A DNA stretch of 64,000 nucleotides from Bacteroidales bacterium (GTDB lineage: Bacteria; Bacteroidota; Bacteroidia; Bacteroidales; UBA932). Numbering within the stretch: position 1 is the stretch's first letter; every line of letters begins with the position of its first letter. Under the pieces are notes generated by a model, which saw nothing but the letters and a program-made list of their open reading frames with translations, was not told where the DNA came from and ran no database searches. The stretch lies in the NCBI GenBank assembly GCA_017647795.1, contig JAGCJX010000029.1:1-64000 (forward strand), written 5' to 3'. This document shows, in pieces, positions 53,995 to 63,657 of this stretch. The position numbers and the translations under genes were made by a program.

Positions 53995-55224
53995 ATGGAA
54001 GTAAACTTGGTTAGCACGTTCTCCGAATTCAAGGAATTGAAGAATATTGACCGCCCTACCATGATTGGTGTTTTGGAAGAAGTTTTCCGCAACCAATTGG
54101 CCAAGATGTATGGCACTGCCGACAATTTCGACATCATCATCAATTTGGACAAAGGGGACTTTGAAATCTGGAGAAACCGCACCGTAGTAGAAGAAGTGGA
54201 AGATCCCAACTTGGAAATCTCCATCGAAGAAGTGTCCAAAATCGACGACTCGTACGAAATTGGCGAAGAATACCCCGAAGAATTCAAATTGGCTGAATTC
54301 GGTCGCCGCGGCATCTTGAACCTCCGCCAAAACTTGTCCGGCCGCATCATGGACATTGAAAAAGCAAACCTCTACAAGAAATACCACGATCGCCTCGGCG
54401 AAATCCTCGTGGGTGAAGTATACCAAGCGTGGAAACGCGAGGTGTTGATCATGGACGAAGACGGTAACGAATTGGTATTGCCGAAGAGCGAACAAATCCC
54501 GTCCGACTTCTTCCGCAAAGGAGACACCATCAAGGCTGTCATCCAAGACGTGGAAATGAACAACAACACCCCGGTCATCACCTTGTCTCGTACCTCTCCC
54601 CAATTCCTGGAAAGATTGTTCGAACAAGAAGTTCCGGAAATCTTTGACGGCTTGATCACCATCAAGAAAGTCGTTCGTATCCCGGGCGAGCGTGCCAAAG
54701 TAGCTGTAGAATCTTACGACGACCGCATCGACCCCGTTGGTGCATGCGTCGGCGTGAAAGGTGCCCGTATCCACGGCATCGTTCGCGAATTGCGCAACGA
54801 GAACATCGACGTCATCAACTGGACTTCAAACATCCAATTGATGATCCAACGTGCCCTCAGCCCCGCAAAGATCAGCTCCATCAAAATCAACGAAGAGCAA
54901 AAGAGCATTTACGTTTCGTTGAAACCGAGCGAGGTATCCCAAGCCATCGGTAAAGGCGGTACCAACATCAAATTGGCAGGTATGCTGGTTGGTTACCAAA
55001 TCGAAGTCTTCCGTGAAACCGAAGAAGACGAAGAAGACGTAATGTTGATCGAATTCAATGACGAAATTGATCAATGGATCATCGACGCTTTGCGCGGCAT
55101 CGGTTGCGATACTGCGAAGAGTGTACTCGCCCTTTCCGTTTCAGAAATCGTGCGTCGCGCCGACCTGGAAGAGGAAACCGTATTGGAAGTACAAAACATA
55201 CTTCGTTCAGAGTTTGAAGATTAA
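53995..55224 (+). CDS. nusA: Transcription termination/antitermination factor NusA
   Basis: This 409-residue RNA-polymerase-binding factor has the N-terminal domain (about 1-125), an S1 domain (about 130-195), and two KH domains (about 225-345) with DPVGACVGVKGARI and SQAIGKGGTNIKLA. The acidic C-terminal part (about 350-409) has one helix-hairpin-like unit instead of the long repeats of enterobacterial NusA, as is usual in this phylum. It lies between rimP and infB in the conserved operon, with 24 and 19 bases between genes. Confidence 0.95.
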   Translation: MEVNLVSTFSEFKELKNIDRPTMIGVLEEVFRNQLAKMYGTADNFDIIINLDKGDFEIWRNRTVVEEVEDPNLEISIEEVSKIDDSYEIGEEYPEEFKLAEFGRRGILNLRQNLSGRIMDIEKANLYKKYHDRLGEILVGEVYQAWKREVLIMDEDGNELVLPKSEQIPSDFFRKGDTIKAVIQDVEMNNNTPVITLSRTSPQFLERLFEQEVPEIFDGLITIKKVVRIPGERAKVAVESYDDRIDPVGACVGVKGARIHGIVRELRNENIDVINWTSNIQLMIQRALSPAKISSIKINEEQKSIYVSLKPSEVSQAIGKGGTNIKLAGMLVGYQIEVFRETEEDEEDVMLIEFNDEIDQWIIDALRGIGCDTAKSVLALSVSEIVRRADLEEETVLEVQNILRSEFED

Positions 55225-55231
55225 TTAAGAT

Positions 55232-55237
55232 AGGAGG
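55232..55237 (+). promoter_or_regulatory. Shine-Dalgarno-like AGGAGG for infB
   Basis: AGGAGG lies 6 bases before the infB ATG at 55244. It is the strongest site of this kind I see in the window; most neighbours lack one. Confidence 0.6.
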
Positions 55238-55243
55238 ATCACT

Positions 55244-58195
55244 ATGGCAGGACAAGAGAGTATCAGAATAAACAAAGTATTGAAGGAATTCAACATCGGG
55301 CTGAACAGCCTCGTTGAGTTTCTGAACAAGAAGGGATTTGAAGTAGAAAGCAATCCTGGAGCAAAAATTTCCCCCGACGCTTACGAATTGGTCCAAAAGG
55401 AATTTGGCAAGGATCAACGATTGAAAGATCAATCGCGTAGCATTACCCGTTCCATGAAGGAAGTGGCTGAAACTGCAAAACGCAAAAAAGCCGAAGACGA
55501 CCAAGACAAGCAAGAAGAAGAGGTACGCATCAAAACTACCATGGTGGACAATCATCAACGTATCAACATCAAGATCGTTGACAAGATTGATTTGGGAGAA
55601 AAGAAGCCGGCTGAGCCGAAACCGGTAGAAACCCAACCGGAACCCGTGGTAAAAGAGGAAGCTCCGAAACCGGTGGTAGAAGAAAAGCCGATTGTGGTGG
55701 AAGCTCCGAAGGTTGAAGCCCCGAAAGTAGAAGCTCCGAAGGAAGAAGCCCCGAAAGTAGAAGTTCCCAAAGAAGAACCGAAACCGGTCGTGCAAGAAGC
55801 CCCCAAAGCTGAGCCGAAAGTGGAAGAAAAACCCCAGCCGAAGGCTGAGCCCAAACCGGCGGAAGTAAAACCGGCTCCCAAAGCCGAAACTCCGAAAGAA
55901 CCGGCGACGTTGAAAGACCTCGTAAACTTGGGTGAAAACGAACGCAACCGCAACACCGCAGAACACATTGAAACCAAAACCGTCAAGTTGTCTGCTCCGG
56001 TTGTGATCGAAACCATTGACTTGTCCCAGTTCTCCAAAAAACCGGCAGAACAAAAGAACAAGAACAAACGCGAACGCATCAAAGGTCACCGCGAAAAAGT
56101 GGATGTAGCCCGCGAAGGCAACAATAACAACAACGCCAACGCAGGTGGCAACAACCACAAGAACAATAACAAGAATAACAACAACCAACAAGCCCGTCCG
56201 AACAACGGTCCGAAGAACGACAACGCGGCCAACAAGAAAAACAACAAGAAGAACAACCGCGAAGCCTTCAAACCGATCAAGACGGAAATAGACGAGGATC
56301 AAATCCAAAAACAAATCAAGGAAACCTACGCTCGCATGACCGAAGGCCGTGGCAAGACCAAAGGTTCTAAACACCGCCGCGAAAAACGTGAGATGATTTC
56401 CAACAAGCTCCAAGAGGAGATGGAGTTGCAAGAATTGAACAGCAACATCCTGAAAGTTACCGAGTTCGTTACCGTCAACGAATTGGCGATCATGATGAAC
56501 AACACCCCGGTAACCAAAGTCATCGAAGCTTGTATGAACTTGGGCCTGATGGTATCCATCAACCAACGTTTGGATGCAGAAGCCTTGGTGTTGGTAGCAG
56601 AAGAATTCGGTTATGAAATTGAATTCGTAACGGCAGACATCAAAGAAGCCATCCAAGAGGAGGAAGACAAAGAATCAGACTTGGTGGAAAGACCTCCGAT
56701 TGTCACCGTGATGGGTCACGTTGACCACGGTAAGACTTCGTTGTTGGACAACATCCGCCAAACCAACGTGATTGCGGGTGAAGCTGGGGGTATTACCCAA
56801 CACATCGGTGCCTACAACGTAAAATTGCCCAACGGCCGTCGCATCACCTTCTTGGATACTCCGGGTCACGAAGCGTTTACCGCGATGCGTGCCCGTGGTG
56901 CGAAGATCACTGACTTGGTTATCATCATCGTGGCTGCTGACGACGCCATCATGCCCCAAACCGTGGAAGCAATCAACCACGCTCAGGCTGCGGGTGTTCC
57001 GATGATTTTTGCCATCAACAAAATTGATAAAGCAGGGGCCAACCCGGACAAGATCCGCGAACAATTGGCCAACATGAACATCCTCGTAGAAGACTGGGGC
57101 GGTAAATACCAATGCCAAGAAATCTCTGCGAAGAACGGTTTGAACATCGACCTCCTGTTGGAAAAAGTATTGTTGGAAGCAGACTTGCTCGAGTTGAAAG
57201 CCAACCCGAACAAACGCGCGAAAGGTTCCATCATCGAATCTTCGTTGGACAAAGGTCGTGGTTACCTGGCCACCATCATGGTACAAGCCGGTACCCTCCG
57301 CGTGGGCGATGTAATGCTCTGCGGTAGCTACACCGGTAAGGTGAAAGCAATGTTCAACGAACGGGGACAAAAGATTGCCGAAGCGGGTCCGTCCACTCCG
57401 GTATCGGTATTGGGTCTGAACGGGGCTCCGACCGCGGGTGAAATCTTCAACGTAATGGACGACGAAAAAGAAGCCAAAGACTTGGCAAACAAACGCGAAC
57501 AATTGCTCCGTATCCAAGGTTTGCGCACCCAAAAGCACATCACCTTGGAAGAAATCGGACGCCGGATCGCCATCGGAAACTTCCAAGAGTTGAACATCAT
57601 TGTCAAAGGGGACGTGGACGGTTCTATCGAGGCCCTCTCCGACTCATTGATCAAGCTGTCAACCGAAGAAATCCATGTGAACGTTATCCACAAAGCCGTG
57701 GGTGCGATCTCCGAATCCGACGTTTTGTTGGCAGTGGCTTCCAATGCGATCATCATCGGTTTCCAAGTACGTCCTGCTGCCAGTGCGCGTAAATTGGCCG
57801 ACAAAGAAGAAATCGAAATCCGGATGTACTCAGTCATCTACGATGCCATCAACGAAGTCAAGAGCGGTATCGAAGGTATGTTGGCTCCGGAAGAAAAAGA
57901 AGAAGTTACTGCAACTGCCGAAGTTCGCGAAACCTTCAAGATTTCAAAAGTGGGTACCATTGCCGGCTGTATGGTCAAAGAAGGAAAATTGGTTCGCTCT
58001 GCGAAGATCCGCGTCATCCGCGATGGCATCGTAATCTACACCGGCGAACTCGGATCCCTCAAACGCTTCAAAGACGATGTGAAAGAAGTGGCCAGCGGTT
58101 ACGACTGCGGTTTGAACGTCGCTGGATACAACGACATCAAAGTAGGAGACGTGATCGAAGCCTACCAAATCGTACAAATCAAACGGACGCTGTAA
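55244..58195 (+). CDS. infB: Translation initiation factor IF-2
   Basis: This 983-residue GTPase places initiator tRNA on the 30S subunit. An IF2N-type helical part starts the protein. A low-complexity linker follows, with repeated [13 protein letters not shown] units (about 120-230) and an Asn/Lys-rich tract (about 290-345). A second IF2N region, the G domain with [16 protein letters not shown] and NKIDK, and domains II-IV come next. The length is typical for this phylum. The AGGAGG site upstream is stronger than those of its neighbours. It ends 4 bases from the convergent DoxX-like gene. Confidence 0.95.
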   Translation: MAGQESIRINKVLKEFNIGLNSLVEFLNKKGFEVESNPGAKISPDAYELVQKEFGKDQRLKDQSRSITRSMKEVAETAKRKKAEDDQDKQEEEVRIKTTMVDNHQRINIKIVDKIDLGEKKPAEPKPVETQPEPVVKEEAPKPVVEEKPIVVEAPKVEAPKVEAPKEEAPKVEVPKEEPKPVVQEAPKAEPKVEEKPQPKAEPKPAEVKPAPKAETPKEPATLKDLVNLGENERNRNTAEHIETKTVKLSAPVVIETIDLSQFSKKPAEQKNKNKRERIKGHREKVDVAREGNNNNNANAGGNNHKNNNKNNNNQQARPNNGPKNDNAANKKNNKKNNREAFKPIKTEIDEDQIQKQIKETYARMTEGRGKTKGSKHRREKREMISNKLQEEMELQELNSNILKVTEFVTVNELAIMMNNTPVTKVIEACMNLGLMVSINQRLDAEALVLVAEEFGYEIEFVTADIKEAIQEEEDKESDLVERPPIVTVMGHVDHGKTSLLDNIRQTNVIAGEAGGITQHIGAYNVKLPNGRRITFLDTPGHEAFTAMRARGAKITDLVIIIVAADDAIMPQTVEAINHAQAAGVPMIFAINKIDKAGANPDKIREQLANMNILVEDWGGKYQCQEISAKNGLNIDLLLEKVLLEADLLELKANPNKRAKGSIIESSLDKGRGYLATIMVQAGTLRVGDVMLCGSYTGKVKAMFNERGQKIAEAGPSTPVSVLGLNGAPTAGEIFNVMDDEKEAKDLANKREQLLRIQGLRTQKHITLEEIGRRIAIGNFQELNIIVKGDVDGSIEALSDSLIKLSTEEIHVNVIHKAVGAISESDVLLAVASNAIIIGFQVRPAASARKLADKEEIEIRMYSVIYDAINEVKSGIEGMLAPEEKEEVTATAEVRETFKISKVGTIAGCMVKEGKLVRSAKIRVIRDGIVIYTGELGSLKRFKDDVKEVASGYDCGLNVAGYNDIKVGDVIEAYQIVQIKRTL

Positions 58196-58199
58196 GCAA

Positions 58200-59474
58200 T
58201 TACTCCTTCTGTTTACGAATAGCCAATCGCCGCAGGTATGTATATCTGCGGCGATTGTTGTATACAATCCCGCAAACATAGCGCAGCAAGGCAACCAGGA
58301 GCATGCTGATGAGGAAGATGCCTTCACAAACCACCTGTTGGGTAATTTTAACCCCAGCAGCAACGATTTCAGCATCTTCATACAAGACAGACAAATCGTC
58401 CACCGGCAGACGGCGGAACGACCATTTTTTGATGATTATGGCCTCTTCCCAATACACAACGCCCCCGTTGGAACGGCTCAAGGAAATCAAGGTCTTGTAA
58501 TCAGAAAACAGGAGGTGATCCATCGGAAAACCGTAAGACAGAGACAAAGAATCCGCCAGGTCCGGTGTCGCGGCCATCAACACATAGAGGTCGACGTTGT
58601 GCCGACTCAAGCTGTCCTGCAACTGGGACAATTCCTGCCAATAGGCCTCGGTACGGGCCTGCGGGTTGTACAGTACCGCAGTAAAGAAACGGCCCGGATG
58701 GTGCATCAATGTATCGGTCACGTAGTTTCCATAAACATCCTTGACCGGGAAATCAAAAGGTTGTTCCACCTCCCCAACGACTTGGGTTTGGGTTGACACG
58801 TAATTCCACGTCGAGTCCGGGAGGTTGTCCAAGGTAAACTCCTGTTCGTCCCCTTCTTTTTCATAGACAAAGGTGGTGACGTAGGAGGGCTCGTATGCCC
58901 GGGCTTCTTCCAACCGGTTGCGAATGGAAGCGCCTTCACGAAAATCTCCAAAATCGACCCAGGGCTGCCAGACCAACGAGAAGACACCAGCTCCTACAGC
59001 CCCCAGGAAATACAGGCCCAGGAAGGACCATTCGGCCTCCCGCGGAGCCACCAGATGGTAGTGACGACGGTGCCAGAAGACTGGCAAGATACACAACAAC
59101 AAGAGAATGTTCTTCCAGAAAGTCTGGGCATTGGTCAAGGAAACAGCCTCCCCGAAACACCCACAATCCTGGACGGTATCAAAGGCATAGACCCAGGCCG
59201 TCAAGAGGGTAAAAAAACCGGTCAAAATCAAGGCCGAGGTGGTCGCAATTCGCATCTGGAAACCCAGCAGAATTGAGATCCCCAGCAAAAGCTCCACGGC
59301 CGACAAAGCCATACCTGCAGGAATGGAGGCAAAGGAAAGAAAATCCAAGTGGGCGGCGTTCAAGTATTCGGTGACTTGAAGCCCTGTACCCACGGGATCC
59401 ATGATTTTGAACCAGCCGGAACTGATGAAAACGAACCCGAAAATCAAGCGGGCGAAGAAGCGCACGAGTTTCAT
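58200..59474 (-). CDS. DoxX/MauE-like membrane protein (BT_3928-type)
   Basis: This 424-residue protein has a four-helix DoxX/MauE-like domain (about 1-155) containing a conserved-looking VQDCGCFG motif that could work as a thiol pair. An additional membrane segment lies near 150-170, then a soluble extracytoplasmic part (about 180-365), and a last membrane helix (about 378-400). Related Bacteroidota proteins are thought to be thiol-redox or respiratory-chain-linked, without firm evidence. Its start overlaps the tmk stop by 4 bases. A 12-bp inverted repeat lies in its last codons. Confidence 0.72.
   Translation of the reverse strand: MKLVRFFARLIFGFVFISSGWFKIMDPVGTGLQVTEYLNAAHLDFLSFASIPAGMALSAVELLLGISILLGFQMRIATTSALILTGFFTLLTAWVYAFDTVQDCGCFGEAVSLTNAQTFWKNILLLLCILPVFWHRRHYHLVAPREAEWSFLGLYFLGAVGAGVFSLVWQPWVDFGDFREGASIRNRLEEARAYEPSYVTTFVYEKEGDEQEFTLDNLPDSTWNYVSTQTQVVGEVEQPFDFPVKDVYGNYVTDTLMHHPGRFFTAVLYNPQARTEAYWQELSQLQDSLSRHNVDLYVLMAATPDLADSLSLSYGFPMDHLLFSDYKTLISLSRSNGGVVYWEEAIIIKKWSFRRLPVDDLSVLYEDAEIVAAGVKITQQVVCEGIFLISMLLVALLRYVCGIVYNNRRRYTYLRRLAIRKQKE
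58224..58257 (+). terminator. Putative infB terminator inside the convergent gene end
   Basis: A 12-bp perfect inverted repeat (58224-58235 with 58246-58257) with a 10-base loop lies 28 bases after the infB stop, followed by a T-rich but interrupted tail. It falls in the last codons of the DoxX-like gene (opposite strand), so coding and termination functions overlap. Confidence 0.55.
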
Positions 59475-60148
59475 AGGCTCAAGCTGTCAATTCGGGATTG
59501 AATCTTGGCGAAAATGGCCTCCGGTTGGGCCATACGACCGTCTTCGGCAGCACAGTCAATCCGTTCAAAGGTCGGATCTTGGGAACATTGTGCCAGGTAA
59601 ATCTCACGAACCCGCTGTTGGAAACGGATGTCGGCTTCGTGGATGTCGGACTTGCCTTGCAGATAGGCACGGTCCTCGCCCGAACGCTCTTCCTTCAACT
59701 TCGCATCCACGAAACTCAGGGGAACGTCCAGGAAAAGGTTCAGATCAGGACGCGGAATGCCAAACACCTCGTACTCGGTCTTCAAAATCCAGTCCCGCAA
59801 CCCTTGTACTTCCTCTTCCGGCAATTTGGCACATTGGAAGGCGATGTTTGAATACACATATCGGTCGAGCAAAACGACCTCTCCGTTCTCCAAGGCTTGC
59901 TTCATTCCCACCGCCGCATCCCGACGGTCCTCGGCAAACAGCAACGCCACCAACATCGGATGCACCGTATCAATCTGACCGAAATCACCGCGCAAAAAAC
60001 GGGCAATCAAATCCCCAAAGACCGGTGCCTCGAACCGCGGAAAATGGAGGTAATGCACAGATTTTCCCCGGGATTGGAGGTATTCCGTGATTTTTTTCAC
60101 TTGCGTAGACTTACCGGCTCCATCGAGACCTTCCAAAACAATCAGCAT
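59471..60148 (-). CDS. tmk: Thymidylate kinase
   Basis: This 225-residue enzyme phosphorylates dTMP to dTDP. The P-loop is EGLDGAGKST (about 6-15), the DR(Y/H) motif is LLDRYVYSN, and the lid is the Arg-containing region near KEERSGEDRAYLQGKSD. Length and motifs are normal. Its stop overlaps the start of the DoxX-like gene by 4 bases; divergent folP lies upstream. Confidence 0.95.
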   Translation of the reverse strand: MLIVLEGLDGAGKSTQVKKITEYLQSRGKSVHYLHFPRFEAPVFGDLIARFLRGDFGQIDTVHPMLVALLFAEDRRDAAVGMKQALENGEVVLLDRYVYSNIAFQCAKLPEEEVQGLRDWILKTEYEVFGIPRPDLNLFLDVPLSFVDAKLKEERSGEDRAYLQGKSDIHEADIRFQQRVREIYLAQCSQDPTFERIDCAAEDGRMAQPEAIFAKIQSRIDSLSL

Positions 60149-60164
60149 ACCGAAAGATTTTAAT

Positions 60165-60172
60165 TATATTTG
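60165..60172 (+). promoter_or_regulatory. -7 box for folP
   Basis: TATATTTG fits TAnnTTTG. The likely transcription start near 60179 favours the ATG at 60212 over the one at 60188, which would have a leader of about 9 bases. Confidence 0.55.
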
Positions 60173-60211
60173 CGTTTTATATGGGTTATGGGCAAAGATA
60201 ATAAATTGTCT

Positions 60212-61006
60212 ATGGAAATCAGAGCAAAAATCATGGGAATCGTCAACTTGAACGAGGATTCCTACTTTGCTGCCAGTCGGGTTCCGGATCCGTCCGACGC
60301 ATTGCGCCGCATCGAACAGATGCTGGCCGAAGGGGCAGATCTGATTGACCTGGGTGCCTGCTCTACCCGTCCAGGATCCATTCCCATCGATGAAAAGACC
60401 GAATGGGCCCGCCTGCAACCCGTTCTCCGGCAGGTCCGAAACCACCTTCCGAATGTCACCTGCTCCATCGACACGTTCCGCAGCAACATTGTTGAACGTG
60501 CATTTGACGAAATAGGTCCGATCTGGGTCAACGACATTTCGGCCGGGGAAGACGATCCAAAGATGCTCTCCTGCGTCGGCCGGTTGAACCTGCCCTACGT
60601 GGCCATGCACAAACGCGGAACGCCACAAACCATGCAGCAACGCTGCCAGTACGACGACCTGCTACAGGAACTCATCCGCTATTTCCAGGAATTCGACATC
60701 AAGAGCCAATACGCCGGCATTGCCCATTGGATTGTGGATCCGGGGTTTGGGTTTGCCAAGACCGTGGAACAGAACGTAGAATTGTTGCACCGCCTCGACG
60801 AACTCCAGGTCCTGCAACACGAAATCCTCATCGGCATTTCCCGCAAGAGCTTTATTTACAAACCCTTGGGCCTGGGACCGGAGGATGTGTTAGCCCAAAC
60901 CGGCGAATACCACCGCATCGCCTTGGAAAAAGGAGTCTCCTACCTGCGGGTGCACGACGTAGCCCCTGCCAAAGAAATCATCAACAACCTGAATATTAAC
61001 AAATAA
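60212..61006 (+). CDS. folP: Dihydropteroate synthase
   Basis: This 264-residue TIM-barrel enzyme joins pABA to the pterin pyrophosphate in folate synthesis. Conserved parts include SIDT, VNDIS, DPGFGF, ISRKS and RVHDV. The normally strict loop 1 (GILNVTPDSF) reads GIVNLNEDSY here, and the loop 2 signature GGESTRPG reads GACSTRPG. Thr and Pro of loop 1 and the Phe equivalent to E. coli F28 are replaced (by Asn, Glu and Tyr), while the metal-linked Asn and Asp remain. It is still most likely DHPS, but its pABA/sulfonamide site may differ. The promoter position favours the ATG at 60212; 60188 is an alternative. purB follows after 12 bases. Confidence 0.85.
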   Translation: MEIRAKIMGIVNLNEDSYFAASRVPDPSDALRRIEQMLAEGADLIDLGACSTRPGSIPIDEKTEWARLQPVLRQVRNHLPNVTCSIDTFRSNIVERAFDEIGPIWVNDISAGEDDPKMLSCVGRLNLPYVAMHKRGTPQTMQQRCQYDDLLQELIRYFQEFDIKSQYAGIAHWIVDPGFGFAKTVEQNVELLHRLDELQVLQHEILIGISRKSFIYKPLGLGPEDVLAQTGEYHRIALEKGVSYLRVHDVAPAKEIINNLNINK

Positions 61007-61018
61007 ACTATATCCGAT

Positions 61019-62353
61019 ATGCTTACAGCTATTTCCCCCATTGACGGAAGATACCGCAGACAAGTCAAAGAATTGGCCGACTATTATTCCGAATACGCGT
61101 TGATCCGCTACCGCGTTCGCATCGAAATCGAATACTTCATCGCCTTGTGCGAATTGCCCCTGCCCCAATTGGCAGACTTCGATGCCAGCAAATTTGAAAC
61201 CTTGCGCGACATCTACCGCGAACTGACTGAAGAACAAGCCCAAGAGGTAAAAGACATCGAAAAGACCACCAACCACGACGTGAAAGCCGTGGAATACTTC
61301 ATCAAACGTCGTTTTGATGAAATTGGCATCGATCCCCGCTACAAAGAATTTGTGCACTTCGGTCTGACCTCCCAAGACATCAACAACACCTCCATTCCCC
61401 TTTCGTTGCTGGAAGGAATCCAGGACGTATATTTGCCCAACCTCTACGAAGTATTGAACCGCCTGGGTCAAATGGTGGAAGAATGGGCTGAAGTTCCGAT
61501 GCTGGCCCACACCCACGGACAACCGGCCTCCCCGACCCGTTTGGGCAAAGAATTCGAGGTTTTCCGCACCCGTCTCAATGTTCAGTTGAAGCAACTCCTG
61601 GCTGTTCCCTATTCTGCAAAGTTCGGCGGCGCAACCGGTAACTTGAACGCACACAACGTAGCTTACCCGCAATACGACTGGCAAAAATTTGCCAACGAGT
61701 TTGTGGAAGGCCGTTTGGGCCTGCACCGTTCCTGCCCGACCACCCAAATCGAGCACTACGACAACATGGCGGCCCTCTTCGATGCCATCAAACGCATCAA
61801 CACCATCCTCATCGACTTGTGCCGTGACATCTGGACTTACATCTCCATGGAATATTTCCGTCAAAAAGTGAAAGCCGGCGAAGTCGGTTCTTCGGCCATG
61901 CCCCACAAGGTAAACCCGATCGACTTTGAAAATGCAGAAGGTAACTTGGGTATTTCCAGCGCATTGTGCGAACACCTGGCTGCAAAACTCCCGGTGTCCC
62001 GCCTCCAACGCGACCTGACGGACTCCACCGTGCTCCGCAACGTAGGTATGCCCTTGGCACACAGCATCATTGCCTTCCGTTCCATCGCGAAAGGTCTGGA
62101 CAAACTCATCCTCAACCAAGTTGCTTTGGAAGCTGACTTGGAAGACAACTGGGCCGTTGTAGCCGAAGGTATCCAAACCATCCTCCGCCGCGAAGCCTAT
62201 CCGAATCCGTACGAAACATTGAAAGCCCTGACCCGTACCGGTGGCCACATTTCTCCCGAATCCATCCGCGAATTTGTGGAAAGCCTGGACTTGGCAGAAA
62301 GCGTAAAAGAAGAATTGAGAAGCATCACTCCTCACAACTATACCGGCCGTTAG
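61019..62353 (+). CDS. purB: Adenylosuccinate lyase
   Basis: This 444-residue enzyme cleaves SAICAR and adenylosuccinate in purine synthesis. It has the fumarase/aspartase superfamily signature GSSAMPHKVNP (about 287-297), an active-site His in LAHTHGQPASPT, and the early LTAISPIDGRYRRQVKELADYYSEYAL typical of PurB. It is probably co-transcribed with folP (12 bases upstream) and the M64 peptidase gene (4 bases downstream). Confidence 0.95.
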   Translation: MLTAISPIDGRYRRQVKELADYYSEYALIRYRVRIEIEYFIALCELPLPQLADFDASKFETLRDIYRELTEEQAQEVKDIEKTTNHDVKAVEYFIKRRFDEIGIDPRYKEFVHFGLTSQDINNTSIPLSLLEGIQDVYLPNLYEVLNRLGQMVEEWAEVPMLAHTHGQPASPTRLGKEFEVFRTRLNVQLKQLLAVPYSAKFGGATGNLNAHNVAYPQYDWQKFANEFVEGRLGLHRSCPTTQIEHYDNMAALFDAIKRINTILIDLCRDIWTYISMEYFRQKVKAGEVGSSAMPHKVNPIDFENAEGNLGISSALCEHLAAKLPVSRLQRDLTDSTVLRNVGMPLAHSIIAFRSIAKGLDKLILNQVALEADLEDNWAVVAEGIQTILRREAYPNPYETLKALTRTGGHISPESIREFVESLDLAESVKEELRSITPHNYTGR

Positions 62354-62357
62354 TCCT

Positions 62358-63647
62358 ATGAAGAAAGTATTGGCGTGCATCGGAGTGGCCCTGGCGTCCT
62401 TGCTGACCCTGGGCCAACTCCAGGCAAAAGAATATACCTACGACGAACTCTTTACTCCGGATCGTTTGCGCATCGACTTGATTTTCGGAGGCAACGACCG
62501 TGCAGAGTACGTATACCTGTCCGGCTACCACCACGAAACTACGTGGAGCGGCCCGAAGAAGAAATTGGTGGAACCCTTCGGATACGGAGACTATGTGTAC
62601 GAACTCCGCTACCAAGACGAAGTCGTTTTCTCCAAAGGTTTTAACTCGTTGTTCCGCGAGTGGACCACAACGACCGAGGCCCAAGCCATGGACAAGGCCA
62701 TGACCACCTCGTTGTGGGTTCCGTTCCCGAAAGAAAAGATGGAACTGCTCGTGTACCGTCGCAGCAGCGAAACCGGTCTGTTGGTCCAATTGTACGAAAC
62801 GACGATTGATCCGCAGTCCAAAATCATCCGCCACGGACGTCAGAATGACTGGAACGTGTACACCGTCCAAGAAATGGGGGATCCGGAAAACCACGTGGAC
62901 CTGGTCTTCGTCGCAGAAGGATACACCGCAGAAGAAATGGACAAGTTCCGGGCTGACTGCCACCGTTTTGCAGAGAATTTGTTTGCCATGGACCCGTACA
63001 GCCAACACCGCCAGGACTTCAACATCTGGGCAGTAGAATCCATCTCCGAAGAAACCGGCACCGATCTGCCCCACAAAGACATCTGGAAACAGACCGTGTT
63101 GAACACGCATTTCTACACCTTCTACTCCGACCGTTACCTCACCGTTCCTGACCAGACCCTGGCCGCATCGTTGGTTTCCAACACCCCGTGCGACGCGCTC
63201 TACGTCATTGTGAACACCGATGTGTACGGAGGCGGAGGTATCTACAACTACTACGGTCTGAGTATGTCCGACGGCAAATACAATGCAGAAGTGTTTGTGC
63301 ACGAGTTCGGCCACAGTTTTGCCAACTTGGGGGATGAATACTACGACAACTCGACCAGCTACGATGAGTTCTTCAACCTCTCGATCGAACCCCACGTGCC
63401 GAACGTAACTTCGTTGGTGAACTTCGAAAGCAAGTGGAAAGACATGTTGCCGGAAGACTGCCCGATCCCGACTCCTGAAACCGAGGAGAACAAAAACAAA
63501 TTGGGGGTTTATGAAGGGGGCGGTTACATGGCCCGCGGCCTCTACCGTCCTTGGATCAACTGCCGGATGAAGACCAACTACGCCGAGCAATACTGTCCGG
63601 TGTGCCAACGTGCCATCGTCCGCATGATCGAACATTACACCCGCTAA
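62358..63647 (+). CDS. Secreted M64 (IgA-protease-like) metallopeptidase
   Basis: This 429-residue protein has a signal peptide (about 1-22), an N-terminal M64_N beta domain (about 25-135) and an M64 catalytic domain with HEFGHSFANLGDEYY (zinc-binding HExxH with first His near 315, and the downstream Asp). M64 is known from the Clostridium ramosum IgA peptidase; Bacteroidota homologues have unproven substrates. It is located 4 bases after purB, an odd neighbour, which is probably a matter of shared transcription only. Confidence 0.9.
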   Translation: MKKVLACIGVALASLLTLGQLQAKEYTYDELFTPDRLRIDLIFGGNDRAEYVYLSGYHHETTWSGPKKKLVEPFGYGDYVYELRYQDEVVFSKGFNSLFREWTTTTEAQAMDKAMTTSLWVPFPKEKMELLVYRRSSETGLLVQLYETTIDPQSKIIRHGRQNDWNVYTVQEMGDPENHVDLVFVAEGYTAEEMDKFRADCHRFAENLFAMDPYSQHRQDFNIWAVESISEETGTDLPHKDIWKQTVLNTHFYTFYSDRYLTVPDQTLAASLVSNTPCDALYVIVNTDVYGGGGIYNYYGLSMSDGKYNAEVFVHEFGHSFANLGDEYYDNSTSYDEFFNLSIEPHVPNVTSLVNFESKWKDMLPEDCPIPTPETEENKNKLGVYEGGGYMARGLYRPWINCRMKTNYAEQYCPVCQRAIVRMIEHYTR

Positions 63648-63657
63648 CCCCCCTCCC

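Noticed and set aside
55079..56656. A 525-residue minus-strand open frame rich in Phe, opposite infB.
   Set aside because: It is the antisense of the Lys/Glu/Pro/Asn-rich IF2 linker and shows no real protein features.
60890..62380. A 496-residue minus-strand open frame opposite purB.
   Set aside because: purB is intact with its signature; the antisense frame is open because of codon bias and has no family features.
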